Below, one piece after another: positions 1 through 15,000 of a DNA stretch of 64,000 nt (the first letter of the stretch is position 1; each line of letters begins with the position of its first letter). Under the pieces are notes generated by a model. The model was not told the origin of the DNA. It was given only the letters and a program-made list of their open reading frames with translations, and did not search any database. The stretch spans positions 2,373,501-2,437,500 of the forward strand of contig VCCP01000007.1 of NCBI GenBank assembly GCA_005765155.1, given 5' to 3'. The stretch comes from Zelopaecilomyces penicillatus (Eukaryota; Ascomycota; Sordariomycetes; Hypocreales; Pseudodiploosporaceae). Made by a program: the position numbers and the translations under genes.

Positions 1-3000
1 AACTGCGACTTCTCAACGGCTACGGACCAACCGAAACCTGTATCTACAGCGCCAGCTACGAGTGGCAGCCAAACAGCAACCCCAAGATCATCGGAACCGG
101 TCTTAATTGCGCTTGTTGGATTGTTGACCAGAACAACCATAATCGCCTGGCAGCTCTCGGTTGCATTGGCGAGTTGCTGATTGAAGGACCAACATTGGCT
201 CTTGGATACCTCAATGACAGTGTAAAGACTGCCTCAGCCTTTGTTAGCAACCCATCCTGGTCTTCGGCTTTGGGATTGAAGCCCGAGTGCCGGTTTTACA
301 AGACCGGTGATTTAGTTCGCTATACTGCTGACGGCTTCATCGAGTATCTCGGCCGTAAGGATTCTCAGGTCAAAGTTAACGGTCAGCGTATCGAGATTGG
401 TGAAGTCGAACACCACATGCGTGAGACCTTGGAATTTGCACAGGAGGTGACCGTTTCTGCCTTCAAAAACTTCAACGGCAGATCTGGCACTACCCTCACT
501 GCATTCTTTGTCCCCAAGAATATTGCATCTTCTGATGATGCCTCTGCGGAGGCAATCTTGCCCATGACGGATGAGTTCCGCCATGACTTGACCAATGCCC
601 GCAATACTGTGAGCATGACACTTCCAAGATACATGGTGCCTACCATCTTTATCCCAGTATCTTTTTTGCCTAAGGGATCTTCCGGCAAGACAAACCGCAA
701 GGTCCTAGAGACCTGGGCGTTCTCTATTGCCAAGGAGAATCTCTCACAGTATGCCTTGGCTCAGTCTTCCAAGGAAAAGCGACAGCCTTCTACCAAAAGA
801 GAAAAGATGCTCCAGCAGATCTGGGCGACAGCTTTCAAGCTCCAGCCGGAGGAGATTGGCATCGATGACAACTTCCTCTTGCTCGGAGGTGACTCCATTC
901 TTGCTATTCAGCTTGTCAAACTGGCCCGAGAGTCTGCTCTTTCCATCACTGTGGGACTTGTTTTCGACAATCCCGTACTGTCACAAATGGCGCTGGCCGC
1001 AAAGAGTTCTGAAAATGCGGCTGAGTCACAGCTCGAGCCGTTTGAACTGCTCAGAGAACAAGCTCCTGCTCTACTCGAGCAAATTTCATCATCTTGTGAT
1101 ATTAGCATTGACTCCATCACCGATGCTTACCCCTGCACACCACTTCAAGAGGGCATGATGGCACTTTCGAGCAAGCAAGCAGGCACTTATATGGCGCAGA
1201 TGGTCTTCAAACTTGGCAAAGATATCGATATTCAGCGCTTTAAGAGTGTCTGGGAGGTGCTCGCAGCTCAGACTGAGATTTTGAGAACCAGAATTGTGTC
1301 ACTTACAGACGAGGGCTTTACGCAAGTCGTCGTGTCTTCAAATATTGAGTGGAATCAGGGTACTGGTCTCGATTTGTTTCTGGAACAAGACCAATGTGCT
1401 CCTATGCAGCTCAAGTCTCCTCTTGCAAGATACGCCCTTGTGAAGGATGAGGATGCTCGCCACTTTGTGTGGACAATCCATCATGCCATCTACGACGGCT
1501 GGTCCCTAACCCTGATGCTTGAAAGTATCCAGAGGATCTACATGGGACTTGATATTCCAACTGCTACGCCATTTGCCAACGTCGTTGCCTACAATATGTC
1601 TCAAGACCCTGAGAGCGCCGCCAACTTCTGGCGGTTGGAGCTGAAGAACTCGCAACCCGCCGCGTTCCCCCGCCTCCCTACCGCCAACTATATCCCACGA
1701 GCCCAGACCGGCTTTGGCTACAAGTTGCAGGCGAAGAGACAGATGCAGTCAGCCATCACTCTGCCTTCTGTTCTTAAGGCGGCCTGGGCCTTACTGCTGG
1801 CTAGATATTCCGACTCCAACGATGTCGTCTTTGGCCTGACCTCTTCTGGTCGAAATCTCCCTATGGATGGTATTGAGTCGGTTGTCGGCCCCATCATTGC
1901 CACAGTACCTTTGAGGGTACAATTCTCCACGTCCGACTCGACGGCAAAGTTCCTCAACCAAGTCCAGAAGCAAGCCAACTCAATGATTCCATATGAGCAA
2001 ATGGGACTTCAGTACATCAGCAAATTGGATGCCGACTCTCGCCAGGCATGCAACTTCCAAACCCTGCTTGTCATTCAACCGAAAAAAGATGCACAACTGC
2101 AAGAAGATCAGATCATGACCCCAGTCAAGACTCAGAGTGAGGAGGGCTCTTTCCATACTTATGGCATGGTGTTCGAATGTGCTATTCAAGATGGTGAGAT
2201 CCAAGTCACTGTGATGTATGACTCTGTTCTTCTTCAGGAGCCTGAAGTTGAGACGATCTGCAGCCAGTTCGAACATGTGGTGCGACAGCTTCTGGATAGC
2301 GAAGCCGATAACCACCTTCTGAATGACGTTTCACTGTATGGTCCTTCTGATGAAGAGAAGGTTCTTAGCTGGAATGCATCTTCCCCTGAGGCAGAGCAGA
2401 CATGTCTGCATCTGCTAATTGAGGAACAAGCTCGTTTGCGACCTGATGCCCCAGCAATCAGCTCATGGGACGTGCAATTCTCCTATGCTGAGTTTGACGC
2501 TGCTGCCAATGGCCTGGCCCATCATCTCGTCAATCAGCATGGTGTTACTGCCAACACGTTTGTCCCCATCTGCTTCGAAATGTCTGGCCTGGCAATCCTT
2601 TCCATGGTTGCAGTGATGAAAGCTGGCGCCGCCTATGTTCCATTCGATCCGGCACACCCAGACACTCGACAGGTGAAGATTGTTGGTCAGATCCAAGCCA
2701 AGATCATCCTTGGTTCGCAAAAGACGGCCGAGAAGTGTGCAAGACTAGCAGATACCGTGATTGAGGTCACTCCTCAGTTCCTGCAGACATGCATCCAGGC
2801 TCAGACTCAAATAGGGGCTCCCAAGACTGGCGTCACTCCTCGAAGTGCAGCCTATGTCCTCTTCACTTCTGGTTCGACAGGTACTCCCAAGGGTCTGATC
2901 ATGGAGCACGTCGGTGCTTGCACAGCACAGATTGACATTAGAGAGAGACTTCAACTGAATTCGGATGCGCGTGTATTGCAGTTTGCTTCTTACGTCTTTG

Positions 3001-6000
3001 ATCTCTGCATTTCTGAGATCTTTGCTCCGTTGATTACAGGATCTTGTATCTGCATCCCATCCGATCACGATCGTCTCAACAACATTTCTGGCTTCATTCG
3101 TGACCAGAACATTGATTGGGCGTTCTTAACACCAACTTTCACTCGACTCCTGTCTCCGGCCGGAGTTCCAAGCCTCAAGAACCTGATCTTGGCTGGTGAA
3201 AGTGTAGGACAGGATCACCTTGATACCTGGGTTGGCCATGTGCGCTTGTGGAATGGATGGGGACCTAGCGAATGCTGCGTCTTCAGCACACTCCAAGAGT
3301 GGACAACACTCGAAGGCGCCTCTCCCTCAAACGTCGGCCACAATGTTGGTGGATTGTGCTGGATCGTCCAGGCGGATGATCATACCAAACTCGCTCCTGT
3401 TGGGTGCTCAGGAGAAATCGTTATCCAGGGACCACCAATCTCGCGAGAGTACCTCAAAGCCCCTGAGCAGACAGCCGCCGCGTTCATCACCACGCCTCCA
3501 GCTTGGCTCCCCAATGCCAACAAGGCTTTCTTCAACCGCATCTACAAGACAGGCGATCTCGGTCGTTACAACGCGGATGGAACTATTGAGTTCCTTGGCC
3601 GTAAGGATACCCAAGTCAAGGTTCGCGGATTTAGAATCGAACTGGGCGAGATTGAGCACCATATTCGTGCTAACCTTGCTAATGTGGAGCAAGTTGCAGT
3701 CGAGGTCGTCAAGACCAGCCACGATGAGCGACAGGCTATCCTAGCCACTTTTGTGTGTTTCTCTGGAAAGTCGCGCATGGCTGGCGGTGATGATAGCTTT
3801 GATGAAATGGTGCTGCCAATGTCCCCCAAACTGAACGAGGAGCTTATGGCTTTGAGCGGTTTGCTGGGTACCCTGATGCCGCAATACATGGTTCCTGATG
3901 TATTCGTGCCTGTCAACTTCATGCCCTTCATCACATCTACTAAGCTGGATAGATCCAGCCTGAGGCGCCTGGCTACCTGGCTGTCAAAGGAGCAGCTTGC
4001 TGCCTACTCACTTGCTGATGCCAACAAGCGTGAGCCCACCACCGATGCTGAGAAACAACTTGCAGGTCTCTGGAGCTCTGTTCTCAAGATCCCAATTGAG
4101 TCTATTGGCAAGGATGACAGCTTCCTTAAGCTTGGTGGTGACTCTATTGCCGCTATTCGGTTAGTTACATCTGCTCAAAACGAGGGATTGAGTCTCAGTG
4201 TTGCACTCATCTTCTCAGACCCTAGACTTGCCCAAATGAGTCTCGTTATGGGTGCTACTAAGCAAGCCTCTGAGGATGTGCCATATGTACCCTTCAGCCT
4301 CATCTCCGAGACAAGTGCAGAGGATGCAGTCAAGACCATTGCAACCCAGTGCGGTGTCCAGCCAACTATCATTGAGGACGCTTACCCATGTACCCCTCTC
4401 CAGGAAGGTCTGATGTCACTCAGTCTCAAGCAATCTGGCTCCTACGTTGCTCGCCATGTCTTCCGTCTACCAAAGGATCTCGACATGGTTCGTTTCCGCA
4501 ATGCCTGGGAATTGACTGCTTCCACATGCACCAGTCTTCGCACACGCATGGCCCAGCTCGCTGGCGGGGTCATGGTCCAGGCAGTTGTCAACGAGGGCAT
4601 CGACTGGGAGACCTTTGTATGCTCGGACCTGGCAGACTTTGTCAGCTCTACAAAAAAGGCGCCGATGACTTATGGCAGCCGCCTTTCTCGATTTGCTTTG
4701 GTTCAAGATAACGAGGGTCAATACCTCATCTGGACCATTCACCACGCCGTCACAGATGGCTGGTCGCTTTGGCAGATTTTCAATATTGTCCAGCGTGTCT
4801 ACGCTGAGGGTGAAGACGTCATTCACTCTGAACAGAGAAGCCCATTCAGAGACTACATCAAGTATGTCATGGAGGCAGGTATCGAAAACTCCGAGGAGTT
4901 CTGGCGCAAGCAGCTCTCATCTAGCGCAGACACATCTCCAGTCCACTTCCCTCCCTCCAAGACCAGTCTTGAGCTTGCCTCGGCGCCACGAAACCACCAA
5001 CTCTTTGAGTATCAAATCCCCTCAGCTCGCCGCGCCAACTCTGATTACACCATTTCCACCATTTTGCGAGCTGCTTGGTCTCTTGTTCTGTCCCGGTGGT
5101 CTGATTCCTCAGACATTGCATTTGGAACAGTAGTTTCTGGCCGTAATGCTCCCGTGGCAGGCATTGACAAGATGCTGGGACCAACACTTGCGACACTGCC
5201 CGTACGTGTTCAGGTCCCAACTGCTGGTCAGGAAGCCAATCTGTCAAGCTTCTTGTCAAACATCCAGTCTCTTTCCAACGCCATGATTCCTCATGAACAA
5301 CTCGGTGTGCAGAATATTGCTCGACTTGGTCCTCAGCCCAAGGCAGTATGTGACTTCCGAAACTTGCTCGTCATCCAACCAGCTCACCACTATGTCAACG
5401 AGCTGGGTTTTGAGATTGTCAAGACCATCGATGCCAATGGAAACTACCACGATTATCCCTTGGTTATGGAGTGTCTTCTGCAGCCCGATGATAGCGTTTC
5501 TCTTCGCGCCGCTATTGACCTTGAGGCAATTCCTAAACAGAATGCTTTGGCTCTGTGCCGACAGTTCGGCTTTGTTGTTAAGCAGTTGATTGAGAGCAGT
5601 GAATCGATCGCTCTCCAGTCACTGTCTCTGCTTACCACTGAGGATGAAGCGCAGATTTATGCGTGGAACGATGAAGCTGCTGGCGATATCAAGCCTTCAA
5701 ATCAAACAGTACCCGGTGTATTCGCTGAGATTGCATTGGCCAACCCCAACGCGGAAGCTATTTGCTCATCTCCTGACGGTAGCTCCGGTCAGTTCAAGTC
5801 CTGGACCTACGCAGAGCTGGATGCAGCTTCTGAGCGCCTCGCATACCATCTTCACTCTGTTGTTGATATCGGTCCAGGCAGCATGGTGCCTCTCTGCTTT
5901 GAGCATACCGCGTGGTACATCGTTGCCATGATGGCAGTTCTCAAAACCGGAGCTGCCTTTGTGCCCCTTGACCACAAGCACCCCAAGGAACGTCGACAGG

Positions 6001-9000
6001 ATATCATTGACCAACTGAATGCCAGTGTCATATTGGCATCTCCTCTTGGCATGGAAGTGTCCAAGGGCATGGTCAAGAATGAAGTGGTCGTTTCAGCTCA
6101 GCTGGACCAGGCTCTTTCTACATCGCAAAATGTCACTCGCCGTGCAGACACCATCAAGCCTGCCAGCTCATCCGATCTTGCTTATCTCATGTTCACTTCT
6201 GGTAGCACCGGAAAGCCCAAGGGTGTCATGTTGACGCATGGAGCTCTTTGCGCCGCTATGGCTAACCACCGTAGCCCTCTTGGCTATAACCCATCTCGGG
6301 CAACTGCTGTTCGTTCTCTTCAATTCGCCTCTCATGTATTTGATGCTAGTATCTCTGAGATTGTGGCAACACTCTTGTATGGTGGTACCGTTTGTATCCC
6401 CGATGATGCTGAGCGAATGGACCCTCTTCGTCTTGCCAACTTTGTGACGCAAGCAAGTGTCACTTGGGCGCTTTTCACGCCAATTCTTGCTCAACTTGTC
6501 TCCCCTGCCAACGTTCCTACTCTCGAGACTCTTGTAATTGGTGGTGATGCCCTCACTGCTAACATCGTCCGCCCATGGCTTGATGCCGGAGTCCAGATTG
6601 TCAACGCATATGGTCCAACAGAAGCATGCGTCCTCATCACTGCCAACATGGTCAAGAGCCCCGAAACAGCTCCCCTCATCGGTCGCGGTGTCGGTTACTA
6701 CTCTTGGGTTGTCGACCCCAACGACCACACCAAGCTGGCACCTCTTGGTTGTGTTGGAGAGCTACTCGCCCAAGGCCCCTGCTTGGCCAACGGATATCTC
6801 AATGACGAGCAAAAGACCACTTCTGCTTTTGTTTCGGCACCCGAGTGGGCGGCGCGTCGCTCTGATAAGGCTGGTAACAAGCTGTATCGAACTGGTGATT
6901 TGGTTAGATATGGTGGCCCGAACGGCGAACTTGAGTACATTGGTCGCAAGGACACACAGATCAAGCTCCATGGCCAACGAATTGAGCTTGGTGATATTGA
7001 GCAACACTTGAAGTCTGTGCTGCCTGACATGCAAAATGTCGTCGCCGATATCCTCAAGCCAGTTATCAAGACCGATAAGGAAGATGACATTCTTGCAGTT
7101 TTCTTCTGCATCAATGACGACGTTCGCACTACCGTATCTGCAGAGGATGAGGCCACTCTTCTTCGAGCTCTCTCCAAGGAGGAGAAGCAAAGGCTCTCTA
7201 CAGCCATTGCACGCCTGGAGAACTCATTGCCCTCCTACATGATTCCTTCTCTCTACATTCCTCTCAACTTCATGCCCATCATGTCCAGCACCAAGGCCGA
7301 CCGAAGGATGCTGAGGCGCCAGATTACAGATCTCTCCACCTCCATGCTTCGTGAGTCTTTTGCTCTTGACTTTGCAGATGGTGAAACTCAAGCCCCAGTC
7401 ACCGACATGGAGAAGAAGCTGCAATACCTTTGGGCCAACACCCTCCGAGTTCCTGTCGAGAGTATTGGTCTTCATAGTAGCTTCATTCGCCTGGGTGGAG
7501 ACTCTATTTCTTCAATGAAATTGGTCAGCACCGCACAAGAGGCTGGCGTCATCTTGAACGTTGCCACCATTTTCCAGAACCCAACTCTGCAAGGAATGGC
7601 CGCAGCCTCGAAGCTGCTTGATGCCGACTCACATCTTGTTGATGCAGCCCCTTTCAGTCTTCTCCCAGCTGGATTCAACGCCCCTGAGTTGGTTGCCCAG
7701 GATATCTCACGACAATGCCGTGTTGATGCTGAACAGATCCTGGATGCCTACCCTGTGACTGCTTTGCAGGAGGGCATGATGAGTCTGTCCCTGCAGACAG
7801 ATGGCGCCTATGTTGCTCGCAATGTTTTCAGACTCCCCGCATCCATTGATCTTCACAAGTTCAAGAGCGCTTGGGATGCAACTCTGCGTCATCATGCTAT
7901 TCTTCGAACTAGGCTGGTGATGCTCAATGGTCAGATGCTTCAGACAGTTGTCAACGAGGATAGCGTGTCTTGGCAGTATGGAAACGACCTGGCCAAGTAC
8001 CTTGCAGACTGTCGTGCGAAGCCTTTTGGTTTTGGTACTGCCATGGCACGATATGCCATCATTTCTAACCCCGACAATACTGAGAACTGTATGGTCCTTA
8101 CTCTCCACCATGCTATCTACGATGGCTGGAGCACTCGACTTCTTACGCAGTCCGTTCTTCAGGCTTACCAGTCAGACTCATTCGACGAAGTTGAAGCAGC
8201 CCCCTTCAGCAGATTCATCCAATACCTTCAGCGCGATTGTGATGCTTCTGCCACCACAGACTATTGGCGTGAGCAGAGTGCCGGCGCGGAGCTTTGCATG
8301 TTCCCCAAGAATCTGCAGGAAGGCAGTTCAGAGCCAAACTGGAAACGTCTGCACCAAGAGACAACAGTTTCATCATTCAGTGCTGACAAAGGTATCACGG
8401 TCAACACATACCTCCGTGCAGCCTGGGCCCTCACGGTTGCCGCTCACGCTGAAACCAAAGATGTGGTGTTCGGTGCCACAGTCTCTGGTAGAAACGTACC
8501 TGTTCCCGGTATTGAGCAGATTGCCGGTCCTACATTCGCCACTGTCCCCATCCGAATTGACGTCCAGGGCGATCTGTCAGTGTCTGACTTCCTTGAGAAT
8601 GTCCAACAATCCTCTATTGACATGATTCCCCATCAACAATTTGGTCTTTTGAAGATGCGCGAGCTCGGCACAGACGCCAAGAACTTGTCCACATTCCACA
8701 CTTTATTGGTTGTGCAAGCTCCTGGTGAACAATCCTCGGCTAGCAACAACGAGCTGCTTGGCCAAGTGTCTACTGTGTCTGCTGAAGGCGTTGCTCAGGA
8801 TGATATCGTACGCTCCTACCCTATTACGATGGAGTGTTCTATGCAGTCCAACACAGTTTCCGTCAAGGCTCATTATGACGCATCCATCATCCCCGATATC
8901 ATGATGAACGCTGTGATCAAGCAGTTCTTCCAAGCAATTACTCGTCTCACCTCGTTTGATAGCTCTGCTGCGTCGCAAAATCTTAGCTCAGTCGCCCTAT

Positions 9001-12000
9001 ACTGCGACGAAGATGAGAAAACCCTGAAGCAATGGGCCCAGGAAACCACCATTGGTCCCAATCCTGTGGACATGTGTATGCATGACCTGGTTCAAAACCA
9101 AGCAGTTGTTAGACCAGATGCAGAGGCCATTCATGCTTGGGATATCAGTTTCACATATTCTGAACTTGACGAGAGATCCGATGCTCTTGCTCAGCTCCTT
9201 GTCAATGATTACAAAGTCAAGGCTGGCAGTCTGGTGCCTATCTGCATGGAAAAGTCTGGAATTGCCCTGTTGGCTATGATTGCAGTGATGAAAGCTGGCG
9301 CCGCCTATGTGCCTTTGGAACCAAGCCACCCCATCGACCGCCGTGTCGAGTTGATCCAAGACACAGATGCCAAGATCGTACTTGCTGATATGGAAACTTC
9401 CAGCGACTTCACCAATGAAATCCTCGACCAGCATTCATGCGCAGAGACCAAGGTCATCTCATTGTCTATTGAGATGATCATGGCGCTCAAGTCATACACC
9501 TCGACTACCGCTGAGACAAAGATGCTTCCCACTGTTGTTCCTTCTGCTACCGCATATGCCATCTTCACTTCCGGTAGCACTGGTAAGCCAAAGGGTGTTG
9601 TCATGTCCCATCGAGCAGTTTGCTCAGCAATGACTGCTCAGTCGACTAGCTTCTTGATGACACCAGAGACACGATCCATCAACTTTGCCTCTTTTGTCTT
9701 TGACGCTTCAGTACTTGAAATCTTTGCCACTTGGATTGCTGGTGGATGTGTGACAGTCCCATCCGATAGCATGAGACTCAATGGATTGGTGGCCGACTTC
9801 ATGACCCAGTCCAAGACCAACTGGGCTCTCTTCACTCCTACTTTCGCTACAACAATCCAGCCTCAGGATGTCCCTACTCTTGAGGTCCTGGTTCTCGGAG
9901 GTGAAGCTGTGCGAAAGGAGAATATCCAAACCTGGCTGCCCAGCGTCAAGCTGTTCAATGCCTACGGACCAACTGAAGCATGTGTAGCCACACAATATCG
10001 CCGCATCACCGACGTTGATCAAGCTTCTGTCATTGGAAAGCCAGTCGGCTGCCACGCGTGGATCACGCTGGCCGACGACTACAACACTCTAGCCCCCGTT
10101 GGCTGTGTCGGCGAACTCCTGATCCAAGGTCCTTGCCTCGCCAACGGATACCTGAATGATCAAGCGAAAACAGATGCTGCGTTTGTCACTCCTTCGTGGC
10201 TCGCGGGATCATATGAAAAAATCTATCGCACAGGTGATTTGGTTCGATACACTGCCAACGGTGAGCTCAAGTATCTGGGCCGACGCGATGCTCAGATCAA
10301 GCTCCGTGGACAGCGTCTAGAGCCAGGCGAGATTGAGCACCAGATCAAGGCTGCTCTACTCGAGGTTGGCGAAGTTACCACTGATAACAATGCGCAGGTC
10401 GCAGTCGCTCTGCTCAAGGATGTCAAGGTCGTGGGCGCTGCCGAGCTTGGTGCCTTTGTCCGCTTCAATGCTAGTCGCTACGGTGACGAGACGCAAGACG
10501 GTTCATTGCTTCTGAAAATGACGGAGCAAATTCAGGATATCATCCAAGATCTTGTCAAGCATCTGGCTCTTGAGTTGCCAGAATACATGATTCCCACTCT
10601 GTTCCTTCCCGTGACGTCAATTCCTCTCAGCACTGCTGGAAAGACTGACCTCAAACGTCTCCAAGCCCTGACCAAAGGACTTTCTTGGGAGTTGTTGGCA
10701 CAATACTCTTCATCTGGGCCCATGGATGGCAGCAGCTCTGAGAAACATGCTCCAGTGACAGAGATGGAGATGACAATTCAATCTCTTTGGTCCACCGCAT
10801 TGGGCATTCCGCCGCAATCTATCGGTCGCGAAGATAGTTTCCTCCAGATTGGAGGTGACTCTGTTTCCGCGATTCGTCTCGTTACTGCAGCTCGCGATGT
10901 CAACATTGATCTCGATGTTGCAACCGTCTTCAAGTATCTGCAACTCAAGGATATGGCACAGGCCTGCCAAGAGAGAGCTTCCATCGGAAGTTCTGCCGCT
11001 CTTGAGCCTTTCGCACTACTTCAGGACGTTGTGTCTGTTCAATCACTCAAGGAGGAGTTTGAAAAGGTGTTCCACCCTGAGACTTCCATGCCCAATATCG
11101 AGGATGCTTATCCATGCACACCACTTCAAGAGGGTATGATGGCGCTCACTGCCAAAGAGCCAGGCACATATGTTGCCCGTATTACCTTCCGCCTCAGCAA
11201 ACGTATAGATGTTGGTGCTTTCAAGTCAGCCTGGGAGCGAGTCGTTGCTGATGTACCCATCCTGCGAACTCGCATTGCATCTCTCCCTAATGGCAGAGCC
11301 GTGCAAGCCGTGATTGACGAAAAGGTAACTTGGAACATCGTCAACAATGACAACGACGACGGTGTTACAAGCTTGGAAAACTACCTGGAAAGCGACAAGA
11401 CTCTTCAGATGGGCTACGGCACGAGCCTCTCTCGATATGCTTTGGTTACTTCAACCAAGACCAACGAGAGTTTCCTTGTTTGGACCGTACACCACTCTGT
11501 TTATGATGGATGGTCTCTGGATCTCGTTCGCAACAAGTTCATGCAAGCATACCACTCTTCAGCACCACTTCCACCTCAAGCCAGCTACGCCAACTTCGTT
11601 GCCCATGCTGAACGTGCTCGTATCGAAGGCGCAGATTATTGGTTCTCCGCCTTGAAGGGTGCCCAGCAAACCAGCTTCCCTCGCCATAATCTCAGCATCT
11701 CCAGCAAGAAATGTCGCACAGATGCCTCCATCAGGTCGTCTTTCACAATCGCCTCTCCTGACCAAGCCTCTTCCCCTGCCAAGTCTATTGCAGTAACTCA
11801 GGCAACCCTCATGCGCGCTGCATGGGCGCTTGTTGTCTCTGCTCATTCTGGAGGAGATGGCCTGGGTGGCGAAGAAGACATCGTCTTTGGTACCACAGTT
11901 TCTGGCCGCAATGCCCCAGTAGCTGGAATCGAGGGCATCGTTGGTCCCGCTGTGACCACCTTTCCTCTGCGTGTTCGCGTCGATCCTTCGCTCTCGACCG

Positions 12001-15000
12001 TTGAGTATCTTCACCAAACTCAGTCCCAGAGCAATGAGCTCATCATGTATGAGCAATTTGGTCTGCAAAACATCTCCAGACTGAGTGAGGATGCCAAGAA
12101 GGCTTGCGAATTCCGTACTTTGCTTGTTGTTCACCCTCCCAAGCTGGCTGGAAGAGACTCCACATACGCCGAGGAGGAGCCTCTACTCACCCAGGTCAGA
12201 CAAGAGGGCGAAGACGAGGATGCTGCAGAGAGAGATTTCTTCACTTATCCTCTGGTCTTCCAATGCCATTTACCCGATGGAAGTGGACAAATCGGCGTCA
12301 CAGTCACTTACGCTTCTTCTGTTCTCTCCCTCACACAAGTGCAGCAGATTCTAAGCCACTTCAAGCAAGCTGTGAATCAACTTGTCCTGAACTCACACGC
12401 TGATGCCGACAAGGCTCAAAAGACTCTATCTCAACTTGAGCTCGTTAGCCCAGAAGATATTGAGCAGTTTGAGACTTGGAACAACGAGGACCTCCCAGTT
12501 ATTCTCGACACCTGTGTACACACTCTCATCGAACAACAAGCCGCATTGCGACCAGACGCATTGGCTGTCAGCTCTTGGGACGGGCAATTCACCTACAAGC
12601 AGCTCAATGAGGCGGCTAACAGACTTGCTCATCACCTTTACCACAACTACAACGTTCGACCTGAAACCCTGGTCCACGTTTGCTTCGATAAGTCATTGTG
12701 GTATTTCGTGTCAATCCTTGCTATCAACAAGGCCGGTGGTGCTTGGGCTCCTCTTGACCCTTCGCATCCTACAACCCGCCATCGCCAGGTCATTGGACAA
12801 ACTCAGGCCAAGATTGTGCTTGTTTCTCCATCCAACCAGAAACTCTTGCAGGGTCTGGTAGAGACTGTTTTGGTAGTCACTTCGGAGCGCGATGAATTCC
12901 TCATCTCTGCTGCAGGTTCATTCAGGTCTGACATCAGAAGTGATATCGGACCCCCAGCTGATGTCAAGCCACACAATCCCGTGTATGTGCTATTCACTTC
13001 TGGTAGCACGGGTACGCCCAAGGGCTTCGTCATGCAGCACGGATCTGTGGCCACTAGTCAAATCGCCATTTCGAAGCGACTTCGTTTAACCCCAAGCGTT
13101 AGGATGCTTCAGTTTGCTGCCTTTGTGTTTGATCTGTGCATCGGAGAGATTATTGCGCCCCTAGTCTCTGGAGCCAGCATTCATGTCCCATCCGATTTCG
13201 AGAGAATGAATGGCCTCACTGAGTTCATCCGTCAACACAACATCAACTGGGCTTTCCTCACCCCTGCCTTTGTTCGCACAATTTCCCCTGAGCAAGTTCC
13301 ATCTCTGGACCTCTTGCTCCTGGCCGGTGAGGCTGTGGGCCAGGACATTCTCAACACTTGGTTCGGCAAGGTCAGGCTGATTAACGGTTGGGGCCCTGCC
13401 GAGACCTGCGTTTTCAGCACTTTACAAGAATGGACATCTCTGGATGAGTCGTCTCTAAACGTGGGTAAGGCCGTGGGAGGCTTCTGCTGGATTGTCGATG
13501 CCGAGGATCCCAGCAAGCGAGTCCCTGCCGGCTGCATTGGAGAAATCCTTATCCAAGGCCCAACCATTATCAGGGAGTATCTGGCCGACCCTAAGAAGAC
13601 AAAGGCGACCATCGTTTCAGGAGACGACCTTCCAGCATGGGCACCTCTCAAAGAAACCCGCCCCTGGAGCAGATTCTACAAATCAGGCGATCTGGGATAC
13701 TATAACCCCGATGGTACTATCGAGTTTGTTGGTCGCAAGGACACCCAGGTCAAGATTCGTGGACTAAGAGTTGAACTCGGCGAAGTTGAGCATCATGTCC
13801 GCATTTGCCTCAACAATGCACCTCAAGTTGTAGTCATCCTAGTCAACAGCCCAGGCGGCTCTGGTGCCAAACTGGTAGCCTTCTTCTGCGCTAACCATGA
13901 CTCCAAGACTGCCGGTGTCGACCTAGATCCCGATCTCAAGGTCGTTGCCGAAGACATGTTCCTCCCTGTCACTGCGGCACTTCGCACCCAGATTGCAACC
14001 ATGGTCGGCAAGCTTGGTACAACCCTGCCTCGCTACATGGTGCCTACTGTCTTCGTGCCTTGTGGTTATATGCCCTTCATCACATCGACAAAGATTGATC
14101 GCAACAAGCTGCGCGACTTGGCTCTCCAGATGTCAATGGAGACCATGATGCGCTACTCATTTGTCGATAGCCTCAAGAGAGCCCCTGAGACACCCATGGA
14201 GAGCCTTCTTCAAGAAATCTGGGCGCAGATCCTGGATGTCCCAGCTGCCAACATCGGACGTGATGACAGCTTCATTGCCCTTGGTGGTGATTCCATCGCT
14301 GCAATCCGATTGGCAACTATGGCTAGAGAGCGCTCTGTCATTGTCACAGTCGGCAGCATTTTCGACGATCCCAGATTGCTCAAGGTGGCTGAAGCCGCAA
14401 CACTGGTGGAAGAAGGCGCTTCTGACGGAACTTTGGATGCCTTGTCACCAACACCATGGTCACTGATTCCATCTTCTGTCACTGCCGATCAGATCCAGAC
14501 TCTTGCCCGCGACCAATGCGAAGGAAGCGACCTCTTCATTGAGGACTCCTACCCTTGCACACCCCTTCAGGAGGGTTTGCTAGCCCTCGCTGTCAAGCAT
14601 CCCGGCTCTTATGTAGCTCGGTTCTGTTATCGTCTAAGCCCAGAGGTCAACATCAGCCAGTTCAAGGCCGCCTGGGAGATGGTTCTCCGACGCTGCCAGA
14701 ATCTGCGCACGAGAATCATCCGACTCGCAGATGGCAAAGGTGTCCAAGTCGTTGCCATGCCTGGCAATTTCTGGGAAGCAACCGAGTCTATGGATCTAGT
14801 CACCTACTTGGATGTAACAAAGAACCCCAAAATGTCCTATGGCTCAGCTCTTAGCCGACAGGCTGTTGTCAAGGGTACGAAAGCTGAGGCTGCTGGCGAG
14901 GATGGCCAGGCACATTTCTTCATCTGGGATGTTCACCATGCTGTCTATGATGGCTGGACAATGAACCTCATGCTGAATGGCCTTCGCAAGCTCTACGACG